64,000 bases of DNA, from NCBI GenBank assembly GCA_012728895.1, contig JAAYEG010000040.1, forward strand, positions 1 through 64,000. The letters are read 5' to 3'. The notes beneath the pieces were generated by a model. It did no database searches and was not told the origin of the DNA. It saw only the letters and a program-made list of their open reading frames with translations. Shown in pieces: positions 27,382 through 37,032 of this stretch (position 1 is the first letter of the stretch; every line of letters starts with the position of its first letter). Source of the stretch: Methanospirillum sp. (GTDB lineage: Archaea; Halobacteriota; Methanomicrobia; Methanomicrobiales; Methanospirillaceae). The position numbers and the translations under genes are program-made.

Positions 27382-28716
27382 TCAGAGGGCGACCGAGAGG
27401 GCGACGATCCCGGCAGGCTGGGTCGTGACCCCGCGCCTGACCAGGACCCCGTCGCGCTCGACCCGGACCTCGAGGGGGGCCGTCGTCTGGTCGAGCTTCT
27501 GGATGTTGGCCGTGACCATCGTGGCCGGGCCGGTGATCGTCCTGACCTCCGTCCCGGTCCCGACAACCTGGGTCTCGGTGTAGGTCCCGGCCTGCTGGCC
27601 GATGGTCCCGGACCAGCCGCCGTCCGAGGAGATGACGACCCGGATCCCGGTCCCGCCGGCCGCCGTGGACGGGGGCGTCGTTCCTGCCGGGGAGGCCGTC
27701 TCCGGTGCCCCGAAGGTCGGCGGGAAGAGCCCCGGGATGCCCTGCCCCGCCGTGGGGGAGACCGAAGCGGCGGGCGTCGGCCGAGCGGGGGTCGCGATCG
27801 TGTGGACCGGGATCCCCGTGTAGGTGTTGACCCCGTCGGGGGTGGTGCCGGCGCTCTCGCCGCCTCCGGGCGGGAAGAACGCGAAGAGGATCAGGGTGAG
27901 CAGGATCACCCCCGCGATCGCCAGGATCCAGGTGGGCCTGATCGAGCGGCCGAGCGCGGCGGGGTCGAAGAGCGGCCCCCGTGCCCGGGGGCTCTTCTTC
28001 CGCCGCCCCTTCCGCTGGCGCGCCGCGTTCTCGTCGTAGTCGCGGGGCACGATGATCGGCCCCTCCTCGGTCTTCGCCTCGAGCGACGGGGGGACCGGCC
28101 GCTCGGGCTCCGCCGGCACGACCGGCGGTTCCAGCCAGGGGATGATCGCGTCCTCCCCGTCCCCGTCCTTTCGCGAGGGCTCCGGCCGTGACGGGGGGGG
28201 CGTCTCGCCGGGCATGGGCCCGGCCGCCCCGCCGGCCGCCGCGGGCGCCGGGGCGGACGGCCCCGGCCACTCATCCCGGACCCGCGCCCGCTCGACCGGG
28301 GCGGGCCGGTTCTCGGCCGACCATTCCTCTCTCGGCGGGACCATCCGGCGGAGCGCGGCCTCGGCCCGCGTGGCCGCCCCGGCCCCGTCGGCCGGGGGTT
28401 CCGCCCCCAGTTCCTCGATCCCGGGGCTCTCGGCCGGCGGGGCCGCTCCGGGCTCCCGCCCGGCCGGGGCCTCGCCCGTCTCGCGCCTGCGGCGCTGCCT
28501 GAGCTCGGTGAGCGGGAGCTGGATCCGTTCCCGCCTCCCCTCTGGCCACGGGGTGACCGGTCCCCGGACAGGCTCCGGGGGAGCGTCCGCAGGGGGCGAC
28601 CCGGGCCCGGGAGCGACCGCCTCCGCGCTCTCGCCCCGGCGGAGCTGCGCGCCGCAGCGGGTGCAGAACCGATCGTCCGGGCCGCCGATCGCCGCGCCGC
28701 ACTGATGGCAGAACAT
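27382..28716 (-). CDS. Double zinc-ribbon, Pro/Arg-rich linker, single-TM protein with extracellular beta domain
   Basis: 'MFCHQCGAAIGGPDDRFCTRCGAQL'; TM 'IRPTWILAIAGVILLTLILFAFFPP'; C-term 'IRVVISSDGGWSGTIGQQAGTYTETQVVGTGT'. Confidence 0.8.
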   Translation of the reverse strand: MFCHQCGAAIGGPDDRFCTRCGAQLRRGESAEAVAPGPGSPPADAPPEPVRGPVTPWPEGRRERIQLPLTELRQRRRRETGEAPAGREPGAAPPAESPGIEELGAEPPADGAGAATRAEAALRRMVPPREEWSAENRPAPVERARVRDEWPGPSAPAPAAAGGAAGPMPGETPPPSRPEPSRKDGDGEDAIIPWLEPPVVPAEPERPVPPSLEAKTEEGPIIVPRDYDENAARQRKGRRKKSPRARGPLFDPAALGRSIRPTWILAIAGVILLTLILFAFFPPGGGESAGTTPDGVNTYTGIPVHTIATPARPTPAASVSPTAGQGIPGLFPPTFGAPETASPAGTTPPSTAAGGTGIRVVISSDGGWSGTIGQQAGTYTETQVVGTGTEVRTITGPATMVTANIQKLDQTTAPLEVRVERDGVLVRRGVTTQPAGIVALSVAL

Positions 28717-28776
28717 GCTTCTGTACTACAGTAGTGCCCCGACACCCTATTAACCGTGCCGAATCCGACCGGCTGT

Positions 28777-29538
28777 TCAGGCCGCTTCGACCCGCTGGCG
28801 GTAGATGCGGACGGCCCGGAGGAGATCGATCCGCCGGAACTGGGGCCAGTACGGTGCGCAGAAATAGACGGCGCACTCGTTCCCGTTCGCCTGCCAGGGT
28901 AAAAAGTTCGAGGTCCGGTACTCGTTGCCGGTCCTGATGATCAGGTCCACCGGGGGGAGCGGGGAACCCTCGCCCAGGTTCTCGTCGACGAGCGCCGGCG
29001 TGATCTCGTCGGGCCGGACACGCCCGGCGGCGACCTCTCCGAGGATCCGGCGGGCGGCGCTTACGATCTCGTTCCGCCCGCCGTAGGCGAGCGCGACGTT
29101 GAGGTGGAAGCGCGAGTACCCGGCCGTCGAGGCCTCCGCCGACTCGATGGCCGCGCGGAGGTCGGGCGGGAGGAGGGCGCGGTCGCCGACGACGCGGACC
29201 CGGATCCGGTTCCGGTGCACCCGCTCGTCGGTGATGACGGCGAGCAGCTTCTCGCGGAAGAGCCGGAAGAGCTCGTCGAGCTCGTCCGGGCCGCGGCTGA
29301 AGTTCTCGGTCGAGAAGGCGTAGAGCGTGATGTGCTCGATCCCGAGGTCGCAGGCCCACTCCAGGAGCCGCTCGGTCGTGTCCGCCCCGGCGCGGTGGCC
29401 GAGCGCGGTGCCGGCGCCCCGGGCGCGCGCGTACCGGCGGTTGCCGTCCTGGATGATCGCGATGTGCCGCGGCACGACCGCGCACTCGCGCTCGAGCATC
29501 CGCTCGTAGACCGGCTCGAGCAGGGACCGGAGGCTCAC
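28777..29538 (-). CDS. uppS: Di-trans,poly-cis-decaprenylcistransferase / undecaprenyl diphosphate synthase
   Basis: 'VPRHIAIIQDGNRRYARARG', 'LTLYAFSTENFSR'-type motif 'ITLYAFSTENFSRGPDEL', 'VDLIIRTGNEYRTSNFLPWQ'; GTG start at 29538. Confidence 0.93.
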   Translation of the reverse strand: MSLRSLLEPVYERMLERECAVVPRHIAIIQDGNRRYARARGAGTALGHRAGADTTERLLEWACDLGIEHITLYAFSTENFSRGPDELDELFRLFREKLLAVITDERVHRNRIRVRVVGDRALLPPDLRAAIESAEASTAGYSRFHLNVALAYGGRNEIVSAARRILGEVAAGRVRPDEITPALVDENLGEGSPLPPVDLIIRTGNEYRTSNFLPWQANGNECAVYFCAPYWPQFRRIDLLRAVRIYRQRVEAA

Positions 29539-30536
29539 AGCGGGGTCACCTCCACGATCATGCCCCGGTTGGGGTAGCGCTCGACGACCGCCATGGCCCC
29601 GGAGACCGCGCCCCGCCCCGCGGCCAGGCGGTCCCAGGCGAGCTCGACCGCCCCGTCGACGACCGCGTACTCCTCCCCGGAGAGCCCGAGGGCGGCGACG
29701 GCCTCGTCGACCCCGCCGTCGGGCCGGATCAGGCCGTAGACCACGGTCCCGTCCTCCGAGACCTCGTCGAACGGCCGGGCCGTGTTGACCGCGATCCTGA
29801 GCATCCGTCTCCGGAGCTGGACCGCGTCCTTGAACGCCGAGGAGCAGAACCGGACCTTCTCGTGGCCCAGGAGGGGGCGCGCCCAGGCCTCCGCCCCGGC
29901 GACCGCGTTCCCGGCGGGGTCGGCGAGTTCCAGCCCCCGCGCCCTCATCCCGTCGGCGCAGGTGTCCCCCCACTCGAGCTCGTTGATATTGAGGAAGTCG
30001 ACGAGCGGGAGGAGAGCGGCGAGCGCCTCGATCCCGGGGAGGGACGGGACCTCGATTCCGACCGCGAACCCGAGCGAGCGGGCGGCCCGGACCGCGCCCG
30101 GGTACGGCGTCTCCAGGATCCGGCCCCAGTCGGCGTGGGGCGGGTGGAGCCGGAGCTCGTCGACGAGCCCGACGAGGGGACGGAGGTCGTCCGCGGTCGG
30201 CGCCTGTCCGGTGTAGAGGTGGACCTGGTGGGCGGGGCCGAAGGCCTCCTTGAGGACCCGACAGCAGTGCGCCACCCGCTCCGGGACCAGGAGCGGGTCC
30301 CCCCCGGTCACGCCGGTCCCGAGCGCCGACATGGCCCGGGCCTCGGCCAGGAGGTCGTCGTCGGAAGAGACCTCGCGGTCGTTCGCCCAGACCCGGTCGA
30401 CGCCCTTCCGGTCGGCCGAGAGGGGGCAGTACCAGCAGCCCCGTTCGCAGCGCCCGGTCACGAAGAGGACGAGTTTCGCCCCCTCGCGGCAGAGCAGGCA
30501 GCCCGGCGCGATGTAACGGTCACCGGTCCCCCGCAT
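29535..30536 (-). CDS. Radical SAM protein
   Basis: 'LVLFVTGRCERGCWYCPLSADRKG' CxxxCxxC; 'GTGVTGGDPLLVPERV'. Confidence 0.88.
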   Translation of the reverse strand: MRGTGDRYIAPGCLLCREGAKLVLFVTGRCERGCWYCPLSADRKGVDRVWANDREVSSDDDLLAEARAMSALGTGVTGGDPLLVPERVAHCCRVLKEAFGPAHQVHLYTGQAPTADDLRPLVGLVDELRLHPPHADWGRILETPYPGAVRAARSLGFAVGIEVPSLPGIEALAALLPLVDFLNINELEWGDTCADGMRARGLELADPAGNAVAGAEAWARPLLGHEKVRFCSSAFKDAVQLRRRMLRIAVNTARPFDEVSEDGTVVYGLIRPDGGVDEAVAALGLSGEEYAVVDGAVELAWDRLAAGRGAVSGAMAVVERYPNRGMIVEVTPL

Positions 30537-30624
30537 GACCGTAGTGATCGACGCCGGGGATAATCAGGATATGCGTCCCGTACCGACAGCGTGATTAGCG
30601 AGCCCCCCCAACCTCTCGGGATAG

Positions 30625-32475
30625 ATGGCTGTCGCGGACAGGGGGCAGCGCCCCCGGTTTCTCTCGCTCTCGGACGACGAGCAACCGCGGCTCTCGCCGA
30701 CGGCCGTCGCGTTCCTCGTGGTCTTCCTGGTGGTGGTCGGCGCCGCGATCGGCGCGGTCCTGCTCTACCTCGGGGTCTTCGCCGGCCAGGGCCCCCCGCT
30801 CGAGATCGAGGTCGGCTACGACGGCGAGACCCTCCGGGTCCACCACGCGGGCGGCGTCGACCTGGCCCCGGGAGACTTCCGGCTCCTGGTCGACGGGGAG
30901 GATCGGACACGGGACGCCCGCCTGGAGTCGGGGACCGGGAACTTCTCGGCCGGGAGGACCCTGGTCCTCCCGGCCCCCTCGCCGGTCCAGGGGGTCGTGG
31001 TCCGGTACGAGGGGGACGAAGGTCCGCGCGGCCCGATCGCCCGGCGCTACGCCGAGGCGTTCGTGCCGACGGGTGCCGACGACCCCTGGGCGATGCCCTT
31101 CCCCCCGGAGCCCCGCTCGACCCCGAGGGCGGCGGAGGTCCCGCCGCCGGAGTACGCGTTCCCGCCCGCGCCGGCCCCCCTCCCGCTCCCCGGGGAGCCC
31201 CGCGACGGGCTCGTCTTCGTGGCCGCGGCCGACTCGCCGGCGATTCCGCCCGGGACGGTCCTGTACTGCGACGGGAGCAGCGACGAGGAGGAGATCAACG
31301 GGGCGCTCGTCCGGGCCGGGACGGTCGTGCTCCTCGAGGGGACGTTCCACCTCTCGCGCCGCGTCTCCGTCCCGTCCAACACGACCCTGATGGGGCTGGG
31401 AAAAGCCCGGACCGTGCTCGCCTTCGAGAACGCGGCCGACCCGTACCAGCCGATCCAGGTCGCGGCGCCGCACGTCACGATCCGGGACCTGCAGCTCCAG
31501 GGGCAGGGGTTCATCCGCGTCTCCGCGAGCCACGTCCGGGTCCGGGACGTGCTGGCCACGAGCCGGATGCCGGACGGGCGCCGCCTCCCCTCGGGCGGGA
31601 ACGGGATGTTCTTCGTCTGGGCCGACCGGGACGATATCGAGGACGTCGAGTTCTACGGGTGCACGGCCTACGACTGCTCGACCCACGGGTTCAACATGAA
31701 CCAGGACTTCACGGACAGGGTGCCGCGGACGGTCCGGGGGGCCCGGTTCGTGAACTGCTACGCGGCCCTCTGCGGGCACGGCGTGGCCGGGGGCTCGCGC
31801 TCGGAGTGGACCACCGGGTTCGACCTCCAGGAGGGGCAGGACCTGGTCGACTGCCGGGTGGTCAACTGCATCGCCGAGTCGAACTGGGAGTCCGGGTTCC
31901 ACGCGGAGCCCGGATCCCGCGTCGACGCGTCCGGCCGGGAGATCGGGCCGCGCACCGTGTGCGAGGGGCTCGTCCTCGAGAACTGCATCTCGAAGAACAA
32001 CGGCTGGCGGAACACGGCGCCCGGCCGGTTCTTCATGTCGGGGTTCTACGTCCACCGCAACGCGAACCTGACGGGCTGCCAGTCGTTCCACAACCGGAAC
32101 GCCGGGTTCTACGTCCAGGGCGGCGAGGACCTGCTCTTCGAGGACTGCACGGACCGGGGCTCGACCTACGGCTGGCTGATCGTCAAGGCGAGCCGGGAGA
32201 TCACGCTCCGGAACTGCACCTCGGACCGGGCGGGGGTCTGGGCGCTCTGGGCTGCCTACGCGAGCCGTCTCTCGATCGAGGACTTCACCCAGACCGGCGC
32301 GGGGTCGGCCCGGGGGGTCCAGTCCATGCTCGGCTGGTACAAGGACGACCCCCGGTACAGCCGGGCGGTCACGGACTCCGTCTTCAGGATCGCGGCCTCG
32401 GGGCCGGCCGGCACGGTCCCGATCACCCGCGAGGGGAGGGGGAACCGCTACGAGATCGAAGCGCCCGGCGGGTAG
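30625..32475 (+). CDS. Membrane-anchored right-handed parallel beta-helix surface protein (paralogue of the 44277 protein)
   Basis: N-terminal TM 'AVAFLVVFLVVVGAAIGAVLLYLG'; pilin-domain-like 'LRVHHAGGVDLAPGDFRLLVDG'; helix-rung repeats; extended colinear similarity to 44277-46136. Confidence 0.85.
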   Translation: MAVADRGQRPRFLSLSDDEQPRLSPTAVAFLVVFLVVVGAAIGAVLLYLGVFAGQGPPLEIEVGYDGETLRVHHAGGVDLAPGDFRLLVDGEDRTRDARLESGTGNFSAGRTLVLPAPSPVQGVVVRYEGDEGPRGPIARRYAEAFVPTGADDPWAMPFPPEPRSTPRAAEVPPPEYAFPPAPAPLPLPGEPRDGLVFVAAADSPAIPPGTVLYCDGSSDEEEINGALVRAGTVVLLEGTFHLSRRVSVPSNTTLMGLGKARTVLAFENAADPYQPIQVAAPHVTIRDLQLQGQGFIRVSASHVRVRDVLATSRMPDGRRLPSGGNGMFFVWADRDDIEDVEFYGCTAYDCSTHGFNMNQDFTDRVPRTVRGARFVNCYAALCGHGVAGGSRSEWTTGFDLQEGQDLVDCRVVNCIAESNWESGFHAEPGSRVDASGREIGPRTVCEGLVLENCISKNNGWRNTAPGRFFMSGFYVHRNANLTGCQSFHNRNAGFYVQGGEDLLFEDCTDRGSTYGWLIVKASREITLRNCTSDRAGVWALWAAYASRLSIEDFTQTGAGSARGVQSMLGWYKDDPRYSRAVTDSVFRIAASGPAGTVPITREGRGNRYEIEAPGG

Positions 32476-32508
32476 TTTGATGTTTCGGGAGCCCGTACCA
32501 CTCAGCTG

Positions 32509-33987
32509 ATGATGCCTCCGGAGAGTCGGGAGAGACGCGCCTGTTTCATCTTCGATCTCCACGTGGGCCTCCCGCTCCGTCCGGCGCCGCTCCCCCGGGC
32601 CGGGCGGGGCTCCGCCGTCGCCTCCTATCTCGAGACCGACCTCGGGGGACCGGTCAGCGAGCTCGCGGCCCGCGCGATCCTCCCGGCCTCGGACGTCCTC
32701 GCCGCCGCCCTCGACCGGGGGTTCTCGTGCGCCCTCTCGGTCTCGGGGACGACCGTCGACCTGCTCGAGGCGCACGCCCCGGACGCGCTCGCCGCCCTGG
32801 CCCGCGTGGCGGGCCACCCGAGGGCGGAGGTGCTCGCCGCCCCGTACCACCACGGCATCGCCGGCCTCATCCCCGACCGGGCCGAGTTCGTCGACGAGGT
32901 GGTCCGCCACCGTGAGCGGATGCGCGAGGTCTTCGGGGCGTCCCCGGCGGTCTTCACGCCGCCGGAGCTCTGCGCGACCGGGACGATGGCCGACGCGCTC
33001 CCGGAGACGGGGTGCACGGCCATCCTGACCGAGCCGCGCTGGTGCCTGCCCCGGGACCTGGACCCGGCCCTGGTCTACCGCGCGGGGTCGGCACGGGTCC
33101 TGCTCCGGCACTGCGCCCTCTCGGACGACCTCGCCGCGCGGTTCTTCTCTCCGGGGTGGGACTGCTCCCCGCTCTCGCCCGCAACCTACGCGGGCTGGGT
33201 CGCCGGGACCCCGGGCGAGTGCGTCACGGTCGGGCTCGACCTGGACCTGCTCGGCGACGGCGGGCTCCTGGAGTTCTGGGAGGCGCTCCCGGAGGAGCTG
33301 GCGGCGCTCGGGGTCGAGACCGCGACCCCGTCCGCGGTCCTGGCCGACCGCCCGGCCGACCTTTTGGGCCCGGAGCGGGAGGTCTCCTGGAGCGCGCCCG
33401 ACGGGGGCGAGTCCTGGCTCGAGACCATCTTCCAGCACTCGGCCGCGGAGGCGCTCGCCCGGGCGGGGGCCTGGCTCCCCGGGCGGGAGGTCTGGCGCCA
33501 CCTCTCCTCGACCGACCACTTCCGGGCGATGGCGATGCGGGCCGGCGGGTGCGGTCGCCGCGAGGTTACGGTCGACCACGGGGCGACGGTCGAGGCCTTC
33601 GCCCGGTTCATGCGGGCGCTCTCCGCGCTCGAGGCCCGGTCCGCCGTCCGGACCCGTTCCCGGCGGGCCGCGATGGCCCTGCGCGCCCTGCCGCCCGAGG
33701 CGGCGTTCGTCTTCTCCCGCGGCGGCTGCGGGGCGGGATACGCGGCGCACAGCCTGGCCGAGTGCCTCGAGCAGCTCGCGTTCACAGACGAACAGGTCGT
33801 CGCCGACCACCTCGCGCGGGGCGACTTCTCCCGCTGGTGCGAGGACGTGCTCGGGGACCGGGTCCTCGCAGTGCAGGTGAGAGAATGCCGGAATCGAGAG
33901 GAGTTGCAGCAGACGATGCAGGGGCGGGCAGACGAACTGGTCCGCAGAAGATCGCGTTCTTCTGCTGGGAGTCCCTCCACGCGGTGA
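32509..33987 (+). CDS. GH57-type alpha-amylase family protein
   Basis: 'ACFIFDLHVGLPLRP', 'EVLAAPYHHGIAGLIPDRAEFVDEVVRHRERMREVFGASPAVFTPPELCAT', 'LVEVGLDLDLLG'-like segment; polysaccharide-deacetylase-like barrel. Confidence 0.8.
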   Translation: MMPPESRERRACFIFDLHVGLPLRPAPLPRAGRGSAVASYLETDLGGPVSELAARAILPASDVLAAALDRGFSCALSVSGTTVDLLEAHAPDALAALARVAGHPRAEVLAAPYHHGIAGLIPDRAEFVDEVVRHRERMREVFGASPAVFTPPELCATGTMADALPETGCTAILTEPRWCLPRDLDPALVYRAGSARVLLRHCALSDDLAARFFSPGWDCSPLSPATYAGWVAGTPGECVTVGLDLDLLGDGGLLEFWEALPEELAALGVETATPSAVLADRPADLLGPEREVSWSAPDGGESWLETIFQHSAAEALARAGAWLPGREVWRHLSSTDHFRAMAMRAGGCGRREVTVDHGATVEAFARFMRALSALEARSAVRTRSRRAAMALRALPPEAAFVFSRGGCGAGYAAHSLAECLEQLAFTDEQVVADHLARGDFSRWCEDVLGDRVLAVQVRECRNREELQQTMQGRADELVRRRSRSSAGSPSTR

Positions 33988-35099
33988 GGGTCGGCGGGCT
34001 CGCGCCCGCGGCGACCGAGCTCGCCGAGAGCCTGGCATCCCGGGGCCTCGAGGTCCACTTCTTCACCCGGGCGGGCAGCGAGACCCGGGGCGACCGGGCG
34101 GTGATCGAAGGCGTCACCTACCACTTCTGCCGTCCCGAGGGCCCCAACATCGTCGACTACTGCCGGTCGATGTCGGCCCGGATGGTCGAGGCCTTCCGCC
34201 GGGAGGACGACCCCCCGTTCGACGTGCTCCACTTCCACGACTGGCACGCGGTGGACGCGCTCCACGAGCTCCGGGACCGGGTCACGGTCTTCTCGTTCCA
34301 CTCGACCGAGTACGGCAGGAACGGGGGCTCTTTCGGGGGCTGGTGGGAGTTCGACGAGATCTCGGGCAAGGAGTGGTACGCCGGCTTCGTCTCGACCCTG
34401 GTGATGACCGTCTCGCACCACACGCGGACCGAGGTGATGTGGCTCTACGGGGTGCCGGGGTGGAAGTGCGCGGTGGTCCCGAACGGGGTCCGGCCCGAGC
34501 GGTTCTGGAGGCCCGTCGACCCCGGGTCCGTCAAGAAGCGCTACGGGATCCACCCGCTGGCCCCGCTCGTCCTGTTCGTCGGCCGGCTCGCGTTCCAGAA
34601 GGGGCCGGACCTCCTGCTCGAGGCGGTCCCCCACGTGCTCCGGAAGCGCTGGGACGTCCAGTTCATCGTCGCGGGGACCGGGCAGATGGCGGAGGACCTC
34701 CGGGAGCGGGCGCGGGGCCTCCCCGTCCAGTTCCCCGGGTACGTCTCGGGCGAGGACCACCTGGACCTCCTGAACGCCGCGGACGTCGTGGTGATCCCGA
34801 GCCGGAACGAGCCGTTCGGCCTGGTCCTGACCGAGGCCTGGTCCGCGGAGCGGTGCGTGGTCGCGACGGACGTCGGCGGGCTCTCGGAGAACATCGAGCC
34901 GTTCGTCGACGCGATCCGGGTGCCGGTCCACCCCGAGTCGATCGCCTGGGGGATCAACTACGTGATCGACAACCCGCAGTACATCCGGTCGCTCGGGCGG
35001 GCGGGCCGGAAGAAGGTCGTGGAGCGGTTCGACTGGGACCTGGTGACCGGGGAGGCCCTCGAGGTCTACGCGCGCGCGCAGGCCCTACGGGCCCGTTAG
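33885..35099 (+). CDS. Glycosyltransferase (GT4/glycogen-synthase-like)
   Basis: 'IAFFCWESLHAVRVGGLAPAATELAESLASRGLEVHFFTR', 'VLFVGRLAFQKGPDLLLEAVPHVLRK', 'VVIPSRNEPFGLVLTEAWSAERCVVATDVGGLSE'. Confidence 0.9.
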   Translation: MPESRGVAADDAGAGRRTGPQKIAFFCWESLHAVRVGGLAPAATELAESLASRGLEVHFFTRAGSETRGDRAVIEGVTYHFCRPEGPNIVDYCRSMSARMVEAFRREDDPPFDVLHFHDWHAVDALHELRDRVTVFSFHSTEYGRNGGSFGGWWEFDEISGKEWYAGFVSTLVMTVSHHTRTEVMWLYGVPGWKCAVVPNGVRPERFWRPVDPGSVKKRYGIHPLAPLVLFVGRLAFQKGPDLLLEAVPHVLRKRWDVQFIVAGTGQMAEDLRERARGLPVQFPGYVSGEDHLDLLNAADVVVIPSRNEPFGLVLTEAWSAERCVVATDVGGLSENIEPFVDAIRVPVHPESIAWGINYVIDNPQYIRSLGRAGRKKVVERFDWDLVTGEALEVYARAQALRAR

Positions 35100-35112
35100 G
35101 GGGGAGCCTGGC

Positions 35113-37032
35113 ATGACGGACGCGGTCCTCCCCCTCGCGCCGCTCTCGGAGTTCGACCGGCACCTCTTCCGCGAGGGGACCCATTTCTCGCTCGCGTCGG
35201 TGCTCGGGGCCCACCCCGGCGCCCTGGACGGCGAGCGCGGGACCGCGTTCCGTGTCTGGGCCCCGAACGCGGCCCGCGTCTCGCTCCTCGGCGACTTCAA
35301 CGGCTGGCACCCCGACGCCCATCCGCTCCATCCGGCCGGGGACGGGACGGGGCTCTTCTCGGGCTTCGTCCCGGGTCTCGGTCCGGGCGAGCGCTACAAG
35401 TACCGCGTCGCGTCGCGCCACGCCGGGTTCGTCTCGGACCGGGCCGACCCGGTCGCGTTCGCGGCCGAGCACCCGCCCGGGACGGCGTCCCGGGTCGCGG
35501 ACCTCTCGTACACCTGGTCGGACGGGAGTTGGCTCGCGGAGCGGGGGTCCCGGCAGTCCCGCGAGGCACCTGTCTCGTGCTACGAGGTCCACGCCGGCTC
35601 CTGGCGGCGGGACCCGTCCGAGCCGGGCCGCCCGCTCTCGTGGGGCGAGCTGGCCGACCCCCTGGTCGACCACGTCGCCGACCTGGGGTTCACCCACGTC
35701 GAGCTGATGCCGGTGATGGAGCACCCGTTCTACCCCTCCTGGGGCTACCAGTGCCTGGGCTACTTCGCCCCGACCGCGCGGCACGGGGCGCCGCAGGACC
35801 TGATGCGCTTTATCGACCGGCTCCACCAGGCAGGGATCGGGGTGATCCTGGACTGGGTCCCGAGCCACTTCCCGACCGACGGGCACGGGCTCGCCTTCTT
35901 CGACGGGACGCACCTCTACGAGCACGCCCACCCGCTCCAGCGGCTCCACCCCGAGTGGGGGTCGGCCGTCTTCAACCTGGGGCGCAACGAAGTCCGGGCG
36001 TTCCTGGGCTCCTCGGCCCGTTTCTGGGTCGAGCGCTACCACGCGGACGGCCTCCGGGTCGATGCGGTCGCGTCGATGCTCTACCTCGACTACGGGCGGA
36101 GGCCCGGGGAGTGGGTCCCGAACGTCCACGGCGGGCGGGAATCGCTCGAGGCGGTCTCGTTCCTCCGGGAACTGAACCACGCGGTCCTGGCCGCGCACCC
36201 CGGGACGCTGATGTGCGCCGAGGAATCGACGGCCTGGCCGCTCGTGACCCGCCCGCCGTACACGGGCGGGCTCGGCTTCTCGCTCAAGTGGAACATGGGC
36301 TGGATGCACGACTCGCTCGCCTACTTCGCGCGGGACCCGGTCTTCCGGCGGTACCACCACGGCGAGATGACCTTCTCGACCGCCTACGCCTGGAGCGAGG
36401 ACTACGTGCTCCCGCTCTCGCACGACGAGGTGGTCCACATGAAGGGCTCGCTCCTCGACCGGATGCCGGGCGACGACTGGCAGCGGCGGGCGAACCTCCG
36501 CCTCCTGCTCGGGCACCTCTTCACGCACCCGGGCAAGAAGCTCCTCTTCATGGGCGGCGAGTTCGGGCAGGAGGCGGAGTGGAACTTTGACGCCTCGCTC
36601 GACTGGCACCTGCTCGCCGACGAGCGGCACGCCGGGATCCTCCGGTTCACCCGGGACGCCGCGCGGCTCTACCGGGACCTGCCCGCCCTCCACGAGCGCG
36701 ACCACGACCCGGGCGGCTTCGCCTGGGTGGTGGGCGGGGACGCGGACCAGTCGGTCTTCGTTCACCTCCGTCGGGGGGCCGCGCCCGGCGCGGCGGCGCT
36801 CGTGGTCCTGAACGCGACCCCGGTGACCCGGCACCCCTACCGGGTCGGGGTGCCGTGCCCGGGCCGGTGGCGGGAGGTGCTGAACAGCGACGCCGCGGAG
36901 TACGGCGGGTCCGGGGCCGGGAACCTGGGCGGGGTTCCGGCCGAGCCGGTCCCGTCCCACGGCTACCCGCAGTCGCTCGTGCTGGTGCTGCCCCCGCTCG
37001 CCTGCCTGGTGCTGGTCCCGGAGGGGGCGTGA
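35113..37032 (+). CDS. glgB: 1,4-alpha-glucan branching enzyme
   Basis: 'FRVWAPNAARVSLLGDFNGWH', 'HVELMPVMEHPFYPSWGYQCLGYFAPTARHGAP', 'DGLRVDAVASMLYLDY', 'LPLSHDEVVHMKGSLLDRMPGDDW'. Confidence 0.95.
   Translation: MTDAVLPLAPLSEFDRHLFREGTHFSLASVLGAHPGALDGERGTAFRVWAPNAARVSLLGDFNGWHPDAHPLHPAGDGTGLFSGFVPGLGPGERYKYRVASRHAGFVSDRADPVAFAAEHPPGTASRVADLSYTWSDGSWLAERGSRQSREAPVSCYEVHAGSWRRDPSEPGRPLSWGELADPLVDHVADLGFTHVELMPVMEHPFYPSWGYQCLGYFAPTARHGAPQDLMRFIDRLHQAGIGVILDWVPSHFPTDGHGLAFFDGTHLYEHAHPLQRLHPEWGSAVFNLGRNEVRAFLGSSARFWVERYHADGLRVDAVASMLYLDYGRRPGEWVPNVHGGRESLEAVSFLRELNHAVLAAHPGTLMCAEESTAWPLVTRPPYTGGLGFSLKWNMGWMHDSLAYFARDPVFRRYHHGEMTFSTAYAWSEDYVLPLSHDEVVHMKGSLLDRMPGDDWQRRANLRLLLGHLFTHPGKKLLFMGGEFGQEAEWNFDASLDWHLLADERHAGILRFTRDAARLYRDLPALHERDHDPGGFAWVVGGDADQSVFVHLRRGAAPGAAALVVLNATPVTRHPYRVGVPCPGRWREVLNSDAAEYGGSGAGNLGGVPAEPVPSHGYPQSLVLVLPPLACLVLVPEGA

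Noticed and set aside
30595-34038. 1147-aa minus-strand ORF opposite the beta-helix and GH57/GT genes
   Set aside because: Antisense shadow: Arg/Gly/Pro/Val/Asp-rich low-complexity protein with no domain; both plus-strand genes beneath are well supported by motifs.
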